Source of the DNA: Streptomyces collinus
GTDB taxonomy: Bacteria; Actinomycetota; Actinomycetes; Streptomycetales; Streptomycetaceae
Assembly (NCBI RefSeq): GCF_031348265.1
Contig: NZ_CP133771.1
Span: 310,001-374,000 of the forward strand
Length of the DNA stretch: 64,000 nucleotides
Direction of reading: 5' to 3'
The translations under genes and the position numbers were made by a program. The notes beneath the pieces are model-generated. The model was not told the origin of the DNA. It worked only from the letters and a program-made list of their open reading frames with translations, and ran no database searches. Positions 8,221 through 16,452 of the stretch are shown one piece after another. Positions within the stretch are counted from its first letter, which is position 1. Each line of letters begins with the position of its first letter.

Positions 8221-9504
8221 TCAGCCGCGCAGCAGCCTGCGGGCCGTCAGGGCGAGGCTGATCTCCACCACGTCGTGCGGGCGGGCCAGGGAGCGGCCGA
8301 TGAGCTGTTCGCAGCGGCGCAGCCGGTTCAGGACGGTGTTCCGGTGGCAGTAGAGCCGTTGACCGGCACGCTGGGCGGAACCCTCGCAGGCGAACCAGGC
8401 GACCAGGGTGTCCAGCAGGACGTCCCGGTCGGCCGGTTCCAGGCGCAGCAGGGGGCCCAGCACCCGCTCGGTGAGGGTGGCGCCGAGTTCCGGGCAGGAG
8501 ACGACCAGCGCCTCGGGCAGATGCTCGGTGAGCCGGACGGTGCCGCCGCCGGGCGGGCAGATGCTGAGGGCCAGGTCGGCCAGGCGCCGGGCGTCGCCTA
8601 CGGCGGCGAGTCCCGTCACGGCGCTGCCGACGCCGATCCGGCGGCCCGCGGGGCCATCGGTGGACAGGGCCAGTGCCGCGACGGGGTCCCGGTCGGCCTC
8701 GCCGCCCGTCTCGTCGCCGCTCCTCCCGTCGCCGACCAGGACGATGCCGTGGTCCACGTCCACCCCTGCGTGCCAGTAGGCGCTCCCGCCGGGCGGGAGG
8801 TCCTGCGTCCGGCCCCCGGCGACCGCGACGACGACGTACCGGCCGTGCTCCGGCAGGCACAGTCTCTCGGCCGTCTCGGGCAGGTCCGCGATCCGGCTCG
8901 TGCCGTCCAGGAGGGCCGCTGCCAGCAGGCGCACCCTGTTCTCCCGCCGCCAGGCCAGCTGCCGCTCGGCCTGCCGGTAGGCGTCCGCCACGAGGGTGCA
9001 GTGCTCGTCGACGAAGTTCCACACGTCGGTGGCCACGTGCACGAGCAGCCGGATGTCCTCGGGCTCCGAGCGGGTGGTCTCCTCGACCAGCCGCTGCCAC
9101 ACCAGGGACCCGCCCAGCCGGAACGCGTGCAGCAGGGCATCCAGCGGCAGTCCCTGCTCGGCGCGGGTGACGCCGATCCGCCAGGTGCAGCGGTGGGCGG
9201 CCTCGCGGGTGCCGCGCGGGTCGAGCAGCGACGTCACGCTGTGCCGCAGCGAGCGGCAGACCTCCTGCCAGGTGGCGGCGTGGTCGTTCTCCAGCGCCGT
9301 CCGGTACGCCGGTTCCTGTTCGCGCAGGACCGCCAGCAGCCGGTCGGTCAGATCCGGCAGGTCGTCGAGCAGGACGCGGGCGGCGCGGTGCAGGACACGC
9401 AGCGCGTCGGCGTCGATCAGCGACCGGATCCGCCGGGACCGCGGCTGCGGGACGGGGGTGGGCCCGGCGCGGAACGTCGTACGTGTGCGTGCGGCAGGAT
9501 GCAT
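8221..9504 (-). CDS. PucR-type transcriptional regulator (RsbRD-like / GGDEF-like / HTH_30)
   Basis: A 427-residue protein with ATG 9504 and GGGAGG six bases upstream. The N-terminal ~160 residues form an all-helical sensor region typical of actinobacterial PucR proteins. A degenerate GGDEF-like middle domain (about 190-330) follows, and the C-terminal HTH_30 ends with 'LYCHRNTVLNRLRRCEQLIGRSLARPHDVVEISLAL', the diagnostic PucR helix-turn-helix. PucR family members usually activate catabolic or transport genes in response to a substrate. It lies directly upstream of the five-gene importer in the same orientation, so that operon is its most likely target; this is inference. Confidence 0.88.
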   Translation of the reverse strand: MHPAARTRTTFRAGPTPVPQPRSRRIRSLIDADALRVLHRAARVLLDDLPDLTDRLLAVLREQEPAYRTALENDHAATWQEVCRSLRHSVTSLLDPRGTREAAHRCTWRIGVTRAEQGLPLDALLHAFRLGGSLVWQRLVEETTRSEPEDIRLLVHVATDVWNFVDEHCTLVADAYRQAERQLAWRRENRVRLLAAALLDGTSRIADLPETAERLCLPEHGRYVVVAVAGGRTQDLPPGGSAYWHAGVDVDHGIVLVGDGRSGDETGGEADRDPVAALALSTDGPAGRRIGVGSAVTGLAAVGDARRLADLALSICPPGGGTVRLTEHLPEALVVSCPELGATLTERVLGPLLRLEPADRDVLLDTLVAWFACEGSAQRAGQRLYCHRNTVLNRLRRCEQLIGRSLARPHDVVEISLALTARRLLRG

Positions 9505-9694
9505 GGCGGTCCTCCCCCGGCTTCGGCCCCACGGCAGCCCCGGTGCCGTCCGGGCGCAGCGGCGTCCGACGGGTGCGCTGCCCCGTTCGGCGTCGTCACC
9601 CGCGTAGTGCTGCTTCGAAGAATGGCATACCGTCCGGTCGGTCCCCAGGGTCGTGCGGCGTCTTCTCCATCCGGCCGCCGAGATTTTCCGGGGT

Positions 9695-11887
9695 TCAGCG
9701 GTGCTCTTGGTCGACCATGCGGGCCAGCTCGATGCGGGAGCGCACGCCGAGAGCGGCGAAGACGTTCCTCAGGTGGTAGTCGACGGTGCGGGTGCTGACG
9801 GCGAGCCGCTGGGCCACCTCCCTGTTGGTGGCGCCCTCGGCCACGTGGCGTGCGATGCGCAGTTGCTGCGGGGTCAGCCGTGCGAGTCCGGCGGCCGGCT
9901 CCTTCCCCGACGCGGCTCCGTTGGCGCGCAGCTCGTCGCGCGTCTGGTCGGCCCAGGCACCGGCGCCGCAGCGTTCGAAGGCGACCAGAGCGGCGCCGAG
10001 CCGGCCCCGGGCCTCCCGCAGCCGGCGGCGGCGACGCAGCCACCGGCCGTACAGCAGCTCGGTCCGCGCCCGCTCGAAGTCGCCACCCGCCCCGTCGTGC
10101 AGGGCGAGCGCCCGCACGTAGAGGTCGTCGGCTTCGCGGTCGTCCGCGGCGAGCAGGGCCCGGCAGCGTGCGAGCTGGGCCGCCGCGTGCGGATCGGCGC
10201 CGAAGTCGGCCCATCGGGCGAGGTCGCCGACGGGCCCCCGGGCGTCTTCCGGCTGCCCGGCGCGTACCGCGGCCTCGACGAAGCAGGGCACGGCGAGCAT
10301 CCACACGGCGAAGTGACCACGCCGGGGGCCGGGTCCGACGAGCGGGCCGAGCCGGTCGGCGGCGTCCAGGGGGCGGCCGCGGGCCAGGTCGGCGCGGGCG
10401 GTGGCCCACTCGGCCAGGGTCGCCGCCTGGGCCAGGCCGTGGCGGCGGGCCGTGGCCAGGGCGGCCGAGGCGTATCCGGCGACCGCGGCGGTGTCCCCTT
10501 CGATCGAAGCGGCCAGGGCGAGCAGCGCGTGGTGGCTCGCCGCGGTGTTGCGATGGCCGGCCAGCAGTGCCGCGCGCACGCCCTCCTCCGCGTGGGCGCG
10601 CGCCTGCGCGTGTCGGCCGGCGCGCAGCTCGCCGTAGGCCAGGTACTCCAGGGCCCGCGCTTCGGAGGCGACGCACTCCGCGTTGCGGGCGACCGCCAGG
10701 GCGCGGGCCCCGGCGGCGCGGGCGGCGTGGACGTCGCCGAGCAGCAGGGCCGCGGACGCGGCGCGCAGCAGCCGCTCCGGCGGGTCGTCGTGGCGCACGT
10801 GGCTCAGTACGCGCCGCAGCGGCCCGGCGGCATGCTCCGGCCGCCGGGCCAGCAGGGCGCGCATGCCGTCGCGGTAGTCCCGGAAGAAGGGGTCGCGTTC
10901 TCGTCCCCGCACGGAACCGGGCGGCTCGGGCTGCCGGGTTCCGGGGGGAGGGACGGGGAGGTTCTCGGCGCCGGGCGGCGGCGGCCCGCCGTCGGCTCGC
11001 TGCGTCGCCGGGCCGTCGCCGTCCAGGCCGGATGCCGGAGCGCTGCCGCCCGGGCCGGACGCCGGGGCGTCACCGTCCCCGCCGGTCGTCGGGGCGCTGC
11101 CACCCGCGCCGGACACCGGAGCTCTGCCATCCAGGCCAGACACCTGGGTGCTGCCGTCCAGACCACACACCGGAGCGTCCGCGTCCCCGCCGGCCATTGA
11201 GGCGCTGCCGCCCGGGCCGGACACCGGAGCGCTGCCGGCCAGACCCGACGCCTCAGGGCCGCCATCCAGGCCAGACCCCGCAACGCCGCCATCCAGACCA
11301 GACACCCGGGTGCTGCCGTCCAGACCAGACACCGGAGCGTCCGCGTCCCCGCCGGCCAATGAGGCACTGCCGCCCGGCCCGGACACCGGAGCGTCGCCGG
11401 CCAGACCCGACGCCTCAAGGCCGCCATCCAGGCCAGACCCCGCAACGCCGCCGTCCTGGCCGGACGGAGCATCGCCGTCCCCGCCGGACGTCTGACCGCT
11501 GCCGCCCCCGCCGGTGATCGGGGCACTGCGATCGCAGGCCGCTTCTCCGGCTGTGGCGGTGACCGGTGCGGCATGCCGGCCTGCCGGCCCCGGGGTGTCC
11601 GTGCCGTCGAGGACGGTCAGACAGGCCGTGACGTCTCCCGACGCCCAGGCGGCGTCCGCCGCGCAGAGAAGTGCGGCCTCGGCCCCGTCCGGGGCGCCTG
11701 CGGCGAGCAGGGACGCGGCCAGCAGCAGGGTCTCCCGGGCGTCGTCCACCGGCCCGTCGAACAACTGCCTTCGGCCTCGGGCGAGTTCGGCATGGCCGCG
11801 GTCCTCGGCGGACGGCCGGGGGACGTCCCGGCCGTACCGGCTCCCCGCGCGGGGAGCGGCCCGCACCCTGCTCCTGTCTCCGGTCAC
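9695..11887 (-). CDS. LuxR-family regulator with a repeat-expanded Gly/Ser/Ala-rich insert
   Basis: A 730-residue protein. The C-terminus (about 660-725) is a LuxR DNA-binding domain (LTPQQLRIARHVAEGATNREVA, then STRTVDYHLRNVFAALGV). Residues ~330-640 are helical TPR-like repeats as in LAL-type regulators, but no nucleotide-binding domain is present. Residues ~119-300 are a low-complexity segment rich in 'SGLDG', 'SGPGGS' and 'GGDGDAP', including two near-identical 54-residue units (146-199 and 200-253). Residues 30-95 resemble a normal TPR start, so the insert seems to interrupt the helical domain. The GTG start has no good ribosome site and is uncertain. The target genes are unknown. Confidence 0.8.
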   Translation of the reverse strand: MTGDRSRVRAAPRAGSRYGRDVPRPSAEDRGHAELARGRRQLFDGPVDDARETLLLAASLLAAGAPDGAEAALLCAADAAWASGDVTACLTVLDGTDTPGPAGRHAAPVTATAGEAACDRSAPITGGGGSGQTSGGDGDAPSGQDGGVAGSGLDGGLEASGLAGDAPVSGPGGSASLAGGDADAPVSGLDGSTRVSGLDGGVAGSGLDGGPEASGLAGSAPVSGPGGSASMAGGDADAPVCGLDGSTQVSGLDGRAPVSGAGGSAPTTGGDGDAPASGPGGSAPASGLDGDGPATQRADGGPPPPGAENLPVPPPGTRQPEPPGSVRGRERDPFFRDYRDGMRALLARRPEHAAGPLRRVLSHVRHDDPPERLLRAASAALLLGDVHAARAAGARALAVARNAECVASEARALEYLAYGELRAGRHAQARAHAEEGVRAALLAGHRNTAASHHALLALAASIEGDTAAVAGYASAALATARRHGLAQAATLAEWATARADLARGRPLDAADRLGPLVGPGPRRGHFAVWMLAVPCFVEAAVRAGQPEDARGPVGDLARWADFGADPHAAAQLARCRALLAADDREADDLYVRALALHDGAGGDFERARTELLYGRWLRRRRRLREARGRLGAALVAFERCGAGAWADQTRDELRANGAASGKEPAAGLARLTPQQLRIARHVAEGATNREVAQRLAVSTRTVDYHLRNVFAALGVRSRIELARMVDQEHR
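11129..11452 (-). repeat. Two tandem 162-bp coding repeats inside the LuxR-family gene
   Basis: Units 11291-11452 and 11129-11290 encode residues 146-199 and 200-253 of the LuxR-type regulator. They differ at only a few codons (for example GLEAS/GPEAS, AGD/AGS, PVSG/PVCG). A diverged partial third unit continues to about 11017. The unit length is a multiple of three, so copy-number change keeps the frame. Confidence 0.85.
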
Positions 11888-12049
11888 CCAACGGAGGTTA
11901 CTCGTGCGTAAGGAAGACCGGAAGGTTGAAGTCCGCGCCTCCCGTCAGGCAAACCCACGGCCCCACCTGCGCATTGACCGGGCCTGGCCGCGAGACGCGT
12001 TGTGCCCCGGCCCAATGACCGGACCTCTCGCCTGTGCCCCGGCACGGCG

Positions 12050-12084
12050 CCGGCGGCGGACGCGTCGCGCACGTCCGCCGCCGG
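12050..12084 (-). terminator. Strong hairpin terminator of the polyester hydrolase gene
   Basis: A perfect 13-bp stem (CCGGCGGCGGACG at 12050-12062 with its complement at 12072-12084) encloses a nine-base loop, 14 bases beyond the stop codon of the minus-strand gene. As usual in Streptomyces there is no U-tract. Confidence 0.75.
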
Positions 12085-12097
12085 GCCCCTCGCTGTG

Positions 12098-13039
12098 TCA
12101 GGAACCATGGGGGCAGTTGCCGCGGTACTCCTCGATGGTCAGGCTCGGCCGGGGCAGCGGGCACAGGAACTGCTCGTAGCGGGTGTCGTTGTCGATGAAC
12201 CGCTTGAGCCAGGAAATGCTGTACTTCGCGATCGTCGTGTTCGACGAGTTGGGCGTGAAGTGCGTCGCCGAGTTCAGCTCCAGGTAGCCCCGGTCCAGCG
12301 AGGAGGACAGGCTCGTGTAGAAGGGCTCGGAGTGGGAGGAGACGGGGGCGACGGTGTCTCCGTCGGCTCCGAAGATCAGGGTCGGCGTGGTCACTTCGGG
12401 CCAGGTCTTGTCGAGGTTCCACGGGGTCAGCGGGATCGCCGCCTGGAGAGCCGGACGCGACTTGGCGGCCTCCAGGCTGCCGCCGCCGCCCATCGAATGG
12501 CCCATGACGCCGAGGCGGGAGGCGTCGACGCGGCTGCGCACCGAGCTGCGTTCGGTGAGGTGGTCCAGTGCGGCCAGCAGCTGGCGGCCGCGGGAGTCGG
12601 GCTGGTCGAGTGTGGTGAGGGTGTCGATGGTGAACACCACGAAGCCCTGGGACGCCAGCCGCGGTCCGAGCCAGGCGATGGACGACTCGTAAGCGGTGTA
12701 GCCGGGTGAGATGGCCACCGCGCCGAAGGTGCCGTCGCTGGTGCTCGTCGGGTAGTAGATGGTGCCGCCGCCGAATCCGGTGACGGACAGCGAGGAGACG
12801 GACGTCTGCGACACGGCGTACGGGCCGCGGGCCGCCTCGATTCCGGCGGTGGTGGGGGCCGGGCCGCGCTCATAGGGGTTGTCGGCGGCGTGGGCGCCCG
12901 GGCCGGTCAGGGGTCCCAGGCCCACGGCGAGGGAGAGGACCGCGACGACAGCGGCCAGGCGTCCGGCCCGGTGCCCGGATCGCCGGCCGAGGGTGTCGCG
13001 GGTGCGGGTGGATGAGCCGGTGTGGGGGTGGAGTTGCAC
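12098..13039 (-). CDS. Secreted polyester hydrolase, cutinase/PETase-like (alpha/beta hydrolase)
   Basis: A 313-residue protein from GTG 13039, with a long Sec signal (cut near '[11 protein letters not shown]', about residue 51). The mature region matches the actinobacterial cutinase / PET hydrolase family throughout: '[10 protein letters not shown]', '[14 protein letters not shown]', '[12 protein letters not shown]', nucleophile motif GHSMGGGG (Ser182), '[10 protein letters not shown]' (Trp207), catalytic Asp228 in '[10 protein letters not shown]', catalytic His260 in 'SATHFTPN', and '[18 protein letters not shown]'. C293 and C309 form the C-terminal disulfide. Relatives (Thermobifida TfCut2/LC-cutinase class and the Streptomyces SM14est type) cleave cutin and PET esters. 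Activity on plastics here is inferred, not shown. It has its own terminator and appears monocistronic. Confidence 0.92.
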   Translation of the reverse strand: MQLHPHTGSSTRTRDTLGRRSGHRAGRLAAVVAVLSLAVGLGPLTGPGAHAADNPYERGPAPTTAGIEAARGPYAVSQTSVSSLSVTGFGGGTIYYPTSTSDGTFGAVAISPGYTAYESSIAWLGPRLASQGFVVFTIDTLTTLDQPDSRGRQLLAALDHLTERSSVRSRVDASRLGVMGHSMGGGGSLEAAKSRPALQAAIPLTPWNLDKTWPEVTTPTLIFGADGDTVAPVSSHSEPFYTSLSSSLDRGYLELNSATHFTPNSSNTTIAKYSISWLKRFIDNDTRYEQFLCPLPRPSLTIEEYRGNCPHGS

Positions 13040-13188
13040 GACGAGTCGTCCTCTCTGTCGTGGCGGGTGGCCGTTCGCGGGCACGCGGGACCTGGGGCGT
13101 CCGCCGCGTGCCCGCGGTGGGCACCGCCGTCGGGCTGGCCGTGCCACTGTCGGCGACCGGCCACCGCGCGGGGACCGGCAATGTCACC

Positions 13189-13282
13189 GGTCTCGTACGG
13201 CCGCCGTGCCGGCCGGTCTCGTACGGCCACCGCGTCGGCGGCCTGGTACGGCCACCACGCCGCCGGTCTCGTACGGCCACCG
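13189..13282. repeat. Four tandem ~25-bp repeats with CGTACG-type cores upstream of the polyester hydrolase
   Basis: The core GGTCTCGTACGGCCRCCG occurs at 13189, 13214 and 13265, with a diverged copy (CTGGTACGGCCACCA) at 13243, giving a regular spacing of about 25-26 bp. The block lies 150-245 bp upstream of the hydrolase start and beside the broken LysE gene. It could be an operator array or a degenerate minisatellite; nothing in the sequence decides this. Confidence 0.7.
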
Positions 13283-13299
13283 CGTCAGCGGGGTGGTGC

Positions 13300-13826
13300 C
13301 GGCCACGGCGGGGCCGAAGCCGGTCAGCACCACGCCCGTGGCCCGCCCGAGCACACGGTGGACGCGGGGCCGGTGGAGGACCGGCCAGGCCTTGGGCAGG
13401 AGGAACACGCAGCCGTCCAGCCAGACGAGCGTGAGGGTGGCACGGAGAGGACGATGAGTGCCGTGGGCCGGGCAGCGGGTCCCCGACGACCCGACCGGGC
13501 TCCGCCGGGACCATGGATGGGGCGCGGCGGAGCTGCCACAGCGTCTGCGCACCCAGGAGCAGCAGGTGTCCGGCACGGAGGAACGTCAGAGCGAGGTGAG
13601 CGGCGGGCAAGGCGGCGAGAACGGCCGCGAGGCCCGCGGCGGTCGGCGCACCCCGGAGCAGCGGTCCGGCCGCGATCCCGCCCACGGAGCCGAGGCGGGC
13701 GTTCCGCTCCTCGAAACGGTCGTACGCCAGGGCCGCGCCCGGCACTCCGCCGTCCTCGCGTGCCGCGAAGCCCTCCACCGCGCGATCGGCGTCCACTCCC
13801 GCCGGCTGTGAGGCGCCGCCGCTCAC
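13300..13826 (-). pseudogene. Degenerate LysE/RhtB-family exporter
   Basis: Two minus-strand frames together resemble a LysE-type amino acid exporter. From about 13826 one frame gives 'ERNARLGSVGGIAAGPL', 'GLAAVLAALPAAHLALTFLRAGHLLLLGAQTL', the normal second and third helices. A different frame (about 13465-13300) gives the family's last helices, 'TLTLVWLDGCVFLLPKA' and 'RPRVHRVLGRATGVVLTGFG'. The start of the protein (LTPGPN region) and the central 'LLNPKAALF' segment are missing, so there is at least one frameshift plus deletions. Family assignment by eye is fairly secure; function is lost. Confidence 0.65.
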
Positions 13827-13946
13827 CGCCGACCGGACAACGGGTTCCGCTCTGCCGGGGAACCGGCGCGGCTGCTGCCCGTTGCTGTTCGACGGTGAGC
13901 GGTCCGGCGAGGGTGGGAGCCCTTCTCAGGCGTGACGCCGCACGCG

Positions 13947-14510
13947 TCAGTCCACGATCACCTCCGCCCGCCCCGCCGGCGCCCGCTCGGCGAGCACGCC
14001 GGCGAAGTTCCCCTCGACCTCCGCCTTCTCCGCCGCGTTCGGGTACGGGTTGGTGCACGAAGTGCCCGCGGTGGAGCCGGACATCAGGCTGGAGCACGGC
14101 CCCGGCTTGCGGTCCGGCAGACCCAGGATGTGCCCGAGTTCGTGCGAGGAGATACGGATCGTGTCGTAGCCCTGGTCGACGGCCTGGCGCCCGATGTACA
14201 CGGTGCCGTTGCCGAGGGTGGTGGGCAGGGCGCGCGGCCAGCCGTTGTCCGCGAGGACCCGGATGTTCGCTCGCTGCCCGGCTGCGACCGGCCGCAGTTC
14301 GACGGCGTCGACGCTCTCGTTCCAGATCGCAGCGCCCCGGTTGACGGCGCTCTTGAACTCCGCGGAGCCGCTGGCGTCATAGGTCAGGACCCGGGCGGCG
14401 ACCGGAGCGTCCGCCGCTCGGGGGACGGCGGCCGCGGCCTGGCCACCCGTCAGGGACAAGGCCACCAGACAGGCGGCGGCGACACCGCCGGTCAGCATTC
14501 GGACGTGCAT
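13947..14510 (-). CDS. snpA: Snapalysin, small secreted neutral metalloprotease (peptidase M7)
   Basis: A 187-residue protein with ATG 14510 behind AAGGAGGT. The signal peptide ends around residue 26-28 (GGQAAAA). The mature enzyme carries the metzincin zinc motif HELGHILGLPD, with His-Glu-x-x-His-x-x-Gly-x-x-Asp typical of M7, followed by 'GPCSSLMSG' with the Met-turn, and two cysteines for a disulfide. Snapalysin (EC 3.4.24.77) hydrolyses milk proteins and is usually partnered by a divergent LysR activator; no such regulator is present upstream here. Its length matches the family without a pro-region extension. Confidence 0.92.
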   Translation of the reverse strand: MHVRMLTGGVAAACLVALSLTGGQAAAAVPRAADAPVAARVLTYDASGSAEFKSAVNRGAAIWNESVDAVELRPVAAGQRANIRVLADNGWPRALPTTLGNGTVYIGRQAVDQGYDTIRISSHELGHILGLPDRKPGPCSSLMSGSTAGTSCTNPYPNAAEKAEVEGNFAGVLAERAPAGRAEVIVD

Positions 14511-14979
14511 GATCGACCTCCTTGTGGGGAAAGGGCAGTCGTGCTCATGACATTCTTTAGCCCCATGCCCGGCAAGGTCGCCAGCGAATCCGGCAAACGG
14601 CCTACGCCGAGCCTCCGCAAGTGCCGGACCGTCGGACGACGGTCGCGACCGAAACGCCGACGGCGATGAACGACCAGCCGGTGGTCAGCTCCCGGCGGCG
14701 GACCGTCGGCCTGTCGAGCAGGCCCCGGTCGAGCGTCATCCGCCCTCCACTCCCGCGCCTGCGAAATCGCCCGTGGTCAACGCCCGTTGGCACTCCCCGT
14801 GCGAAGGCCGCCGAACCGGCGGCACCGTCGGGTACCCCCATGGGGCCGCCTGGACAGCCCGACGGCTGAACGAGGGTGGAACCCGTGCGCGGACGGTGTG
14901 ATCACCGGCGTTGACCTCACGTTCACGGCACGAGCACAATCTGCGGGCCTGCGTCGTACGCCGGCGAACTGGGGGAACC
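14511..14979. other. 469-bp region between snapalysin and LRV gene
   Basis: The region contains the promoter area of the snapalysin gene on the minus strand and, on the plus strand, the promoter area of the LRV-repeat gene (GGGGGAACC ribosome site at 14971). One possible small minus-strand gene (14602-14739) is listed separately. The divergent LysR-type regulator gene normally found next to snpA is not detectable in any frame. Confidence 0.5.
14602..14739 (-). CDS. Possible 45-residue small membrane protein
   Basis: ATG at 14739 is preceded by GGAGG four bases upstream, which is the main support. The product has a basic N-terminus (LLDRPTVRRRE) and one short hydrophobic stretch (GWSFIAVGVSVATVV), then stops. 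No family is recognised. It could be a real small membrane peptide or the remnant of a longer gene; the GC-rich context makes chance open frames common. Confidence 0.35.
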   Translation of the reverse strand: MTLDRGLLDRPTVRRRELTTGWSFIAVGVSVATVVRRSGTCGGSA

Positions 14980-16374
14980 ATGGGCGACAAGTGTCCTGAC
15001 CGCGAGACGATCGATGCCATCGCGCGCAACCCGTCGGCACCGGTCGGCGTACTGACCCGGCTGCTGCACGAGGAAGCCGTCGCGGCCTGGGATGCGCTGG
15101 CCTGGCGCGCGCTGCCGGACGAGGTGGTCGACGCGATCGTCGCGCACCCCGACCACAGGCTGCGGTCGGCGTTCGCCGCGAACCCCTCCGTGACGCCGGA
15201 ACAACGCGCCCGGCTCGTCGACGATCCCGACGCACGGGTCCGCGAGGCGCTGGCCTACGGACCCGACTGGTTCCGCATCCCCGTGGATCCCCTTCCCGTG
15301 TCCGCCCAGGAGCGCCTGCTCGCCGACCGGGAGGCACGGGTCCGCCGGAGCGCGGCCGGCTGCCGGTACACGGCTGCGGACCTGGTCGCCCGTCTCGCCG
15401 ACCACCAGGACGCGGAGCTCCGGCGGGCAGCCTGCCGCACGTGGCCCCACCTGCCCGGCACCACCCGGAACCGTCTCCTCCACGACGCCGACGGGACCGT
15501 GCGCACAGCAGCCATGCTGGAGGCCTGCCGCGACGACGCGGGGTACACCGACCTGCTGCTCGACGCGGACCTCGGTTCCTTCGACCGGCAGGCGGTGATC
15601 CGCTACGGCGCCATGAGCACGGCGACCGCCGAACGGCTCGCCGCGAGCGGCGAAGAGGCGGACCGGCGCGAACTGGCGGCCAACCTCGGCGTGGCCGTCG
15701 ACCTCGTCCGGACGCTGGACGACGACGACGCGCGCAGCGTCCGGCTGGCCGTATCGGTACGGCCCGAGCTGACGGAGACCGACCGGGCCGCCGTCGACAT
15801 CACCATCAGCCCCGCCGACCGGCTGTCCCCCGTCGAATGGGTGCTCCGCTGCGCCGAGCCGGACCGGCTGCGCCGATGCGCACGGTCGGCCCACGTCCTG
15901 CTGCGCCGCAGCGCCGCGTGCAGTCCGCACCTGCCCGCGGACGCCGTCGAACTGCTCTCCCAGGACGACGACTATCCCGTGAGACTCCTGCTGTGCGAGA
16001 ACCAGCCGACCGTCGACGGCGAGATCGTGCTGCAGACCTACCTCGACTGCAAGGTCATCACCAAGGGCGCTCTGCTGGGCCACCCCAACTTCCCCCGCGC
16101 GGGGGCCGGGCGGCGCTTCGCCGACGACCCCGACCCGGAGAGGAGATGGCTGGTGGGACTCGACACGCAAGCTCCGGCCGCCGTGGTGGTCCGGCTGCTC
16201 GCCGACCCCGAGAAGCGTGTGCGCTGCATGGCCGCCGCGCACCCCGCCCTGCCCGTCGGCCTCGTCCTGGAGTGCTGCGAGGACCCGGAGCTCTCCTCCC
16301 GGGCCCTGAGCAACCCGGGCCTCCCGGCGGAGGTCATGCACCAGTATCTGGACGCGGTGGGCATCCCCCGCTGA
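14980..16374 (+). CDS. Leucine-rich repeat variant (LRV/HEAT-like) protein
   Basis: A 464-residue protein from ATG 14980 behind GGGGGAACC; an upstream in-frame GTG/ATG is possible but lacks a ribosome site. The whole length is built of about 24-residue units of the form '[25 protein letters not shown]' (N-P-S-x-P-x-x-x-L, then D-P-D-x-x-V-R), typical of LRV solenoids. No signal peptide or catalytic motif is seen, so it is likely a cytoplasmic binding scaffold. Cysteines are spread through the chain (for example [14 protein letters not shown] and [22 protein letters not shown]), as in some LRV proteins. The partner is unknown. Confidence 0.82.
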   Translation: MGDKCPDRETIDAIARNPSAPVGVLTRLLHEEAVAAWDALAWRALPDEVVDAIVAHPDHRLRSAFAANPSVTPEQRARLVDDPDARVREALAYGPDWFRIPVDPLPVSAQERLLADREARVRRSAAGCRYTAADLVARLADHQDAELRRAACRTWPHLPGTTRNRLLHDADGTVRTAAMLEACRDDAGYTDLLLDADLGSFDRQAVIRYGAMSTATAERLAASGEEADRRELAANLGVAVDLVRTLDDDDARSVRLAVSVRPELTETDRAAVDITISPADRLSPVEWVLRCAEPDRLRRCARSAHVLLRRSAACSPHLPADAVELLSQDDDYPVRLLLCENQPTVDGEIVLQTYLDCKVITKGALLGHPNFPRAGAGRRFADDPDPERRWLVGLDTQAPAAVVVRLLADPEKRVRCMAAAHPALPVGLVLECCEDPELSSRALSNPGLPAEVMHQYLDAVGIPR

Positions 16375-16420
16375 CGGCGGTGGAGCACCCTGAGGACAAG
16401 TCACCCTGAGGACCAGGCGC

Positions 16421-16452
16421 GCGGCGGGCGGTCCTAGCCCGCTGCCCGCCGC
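16421..16452. terminator. Bidirectional hairpin between LRV gene and M1 peptidase gene
   Basis: GCGGCGGGC (16421-16429) and GCCCGCCGC (16444-16452) form a 9-bp stem between the two convergent genes. The stop codon of the peptidase gene lies in the loop. Confidence 0.55.

Noticed and set aside
9850..11517. Several long overlapping frames on both strands across the LuxR gene repeat
   Set aside because: The repeat has high GC in all frames and lacks stop codons, so open frames arise by composition.
11902..12179. Plus-strand GTG behind a perfect GGAGG, possible gene
   Set aside because: The frame has poor GC at third positions, no homologous look, and runs antisense into the polyester hydrolase and through its terminator.
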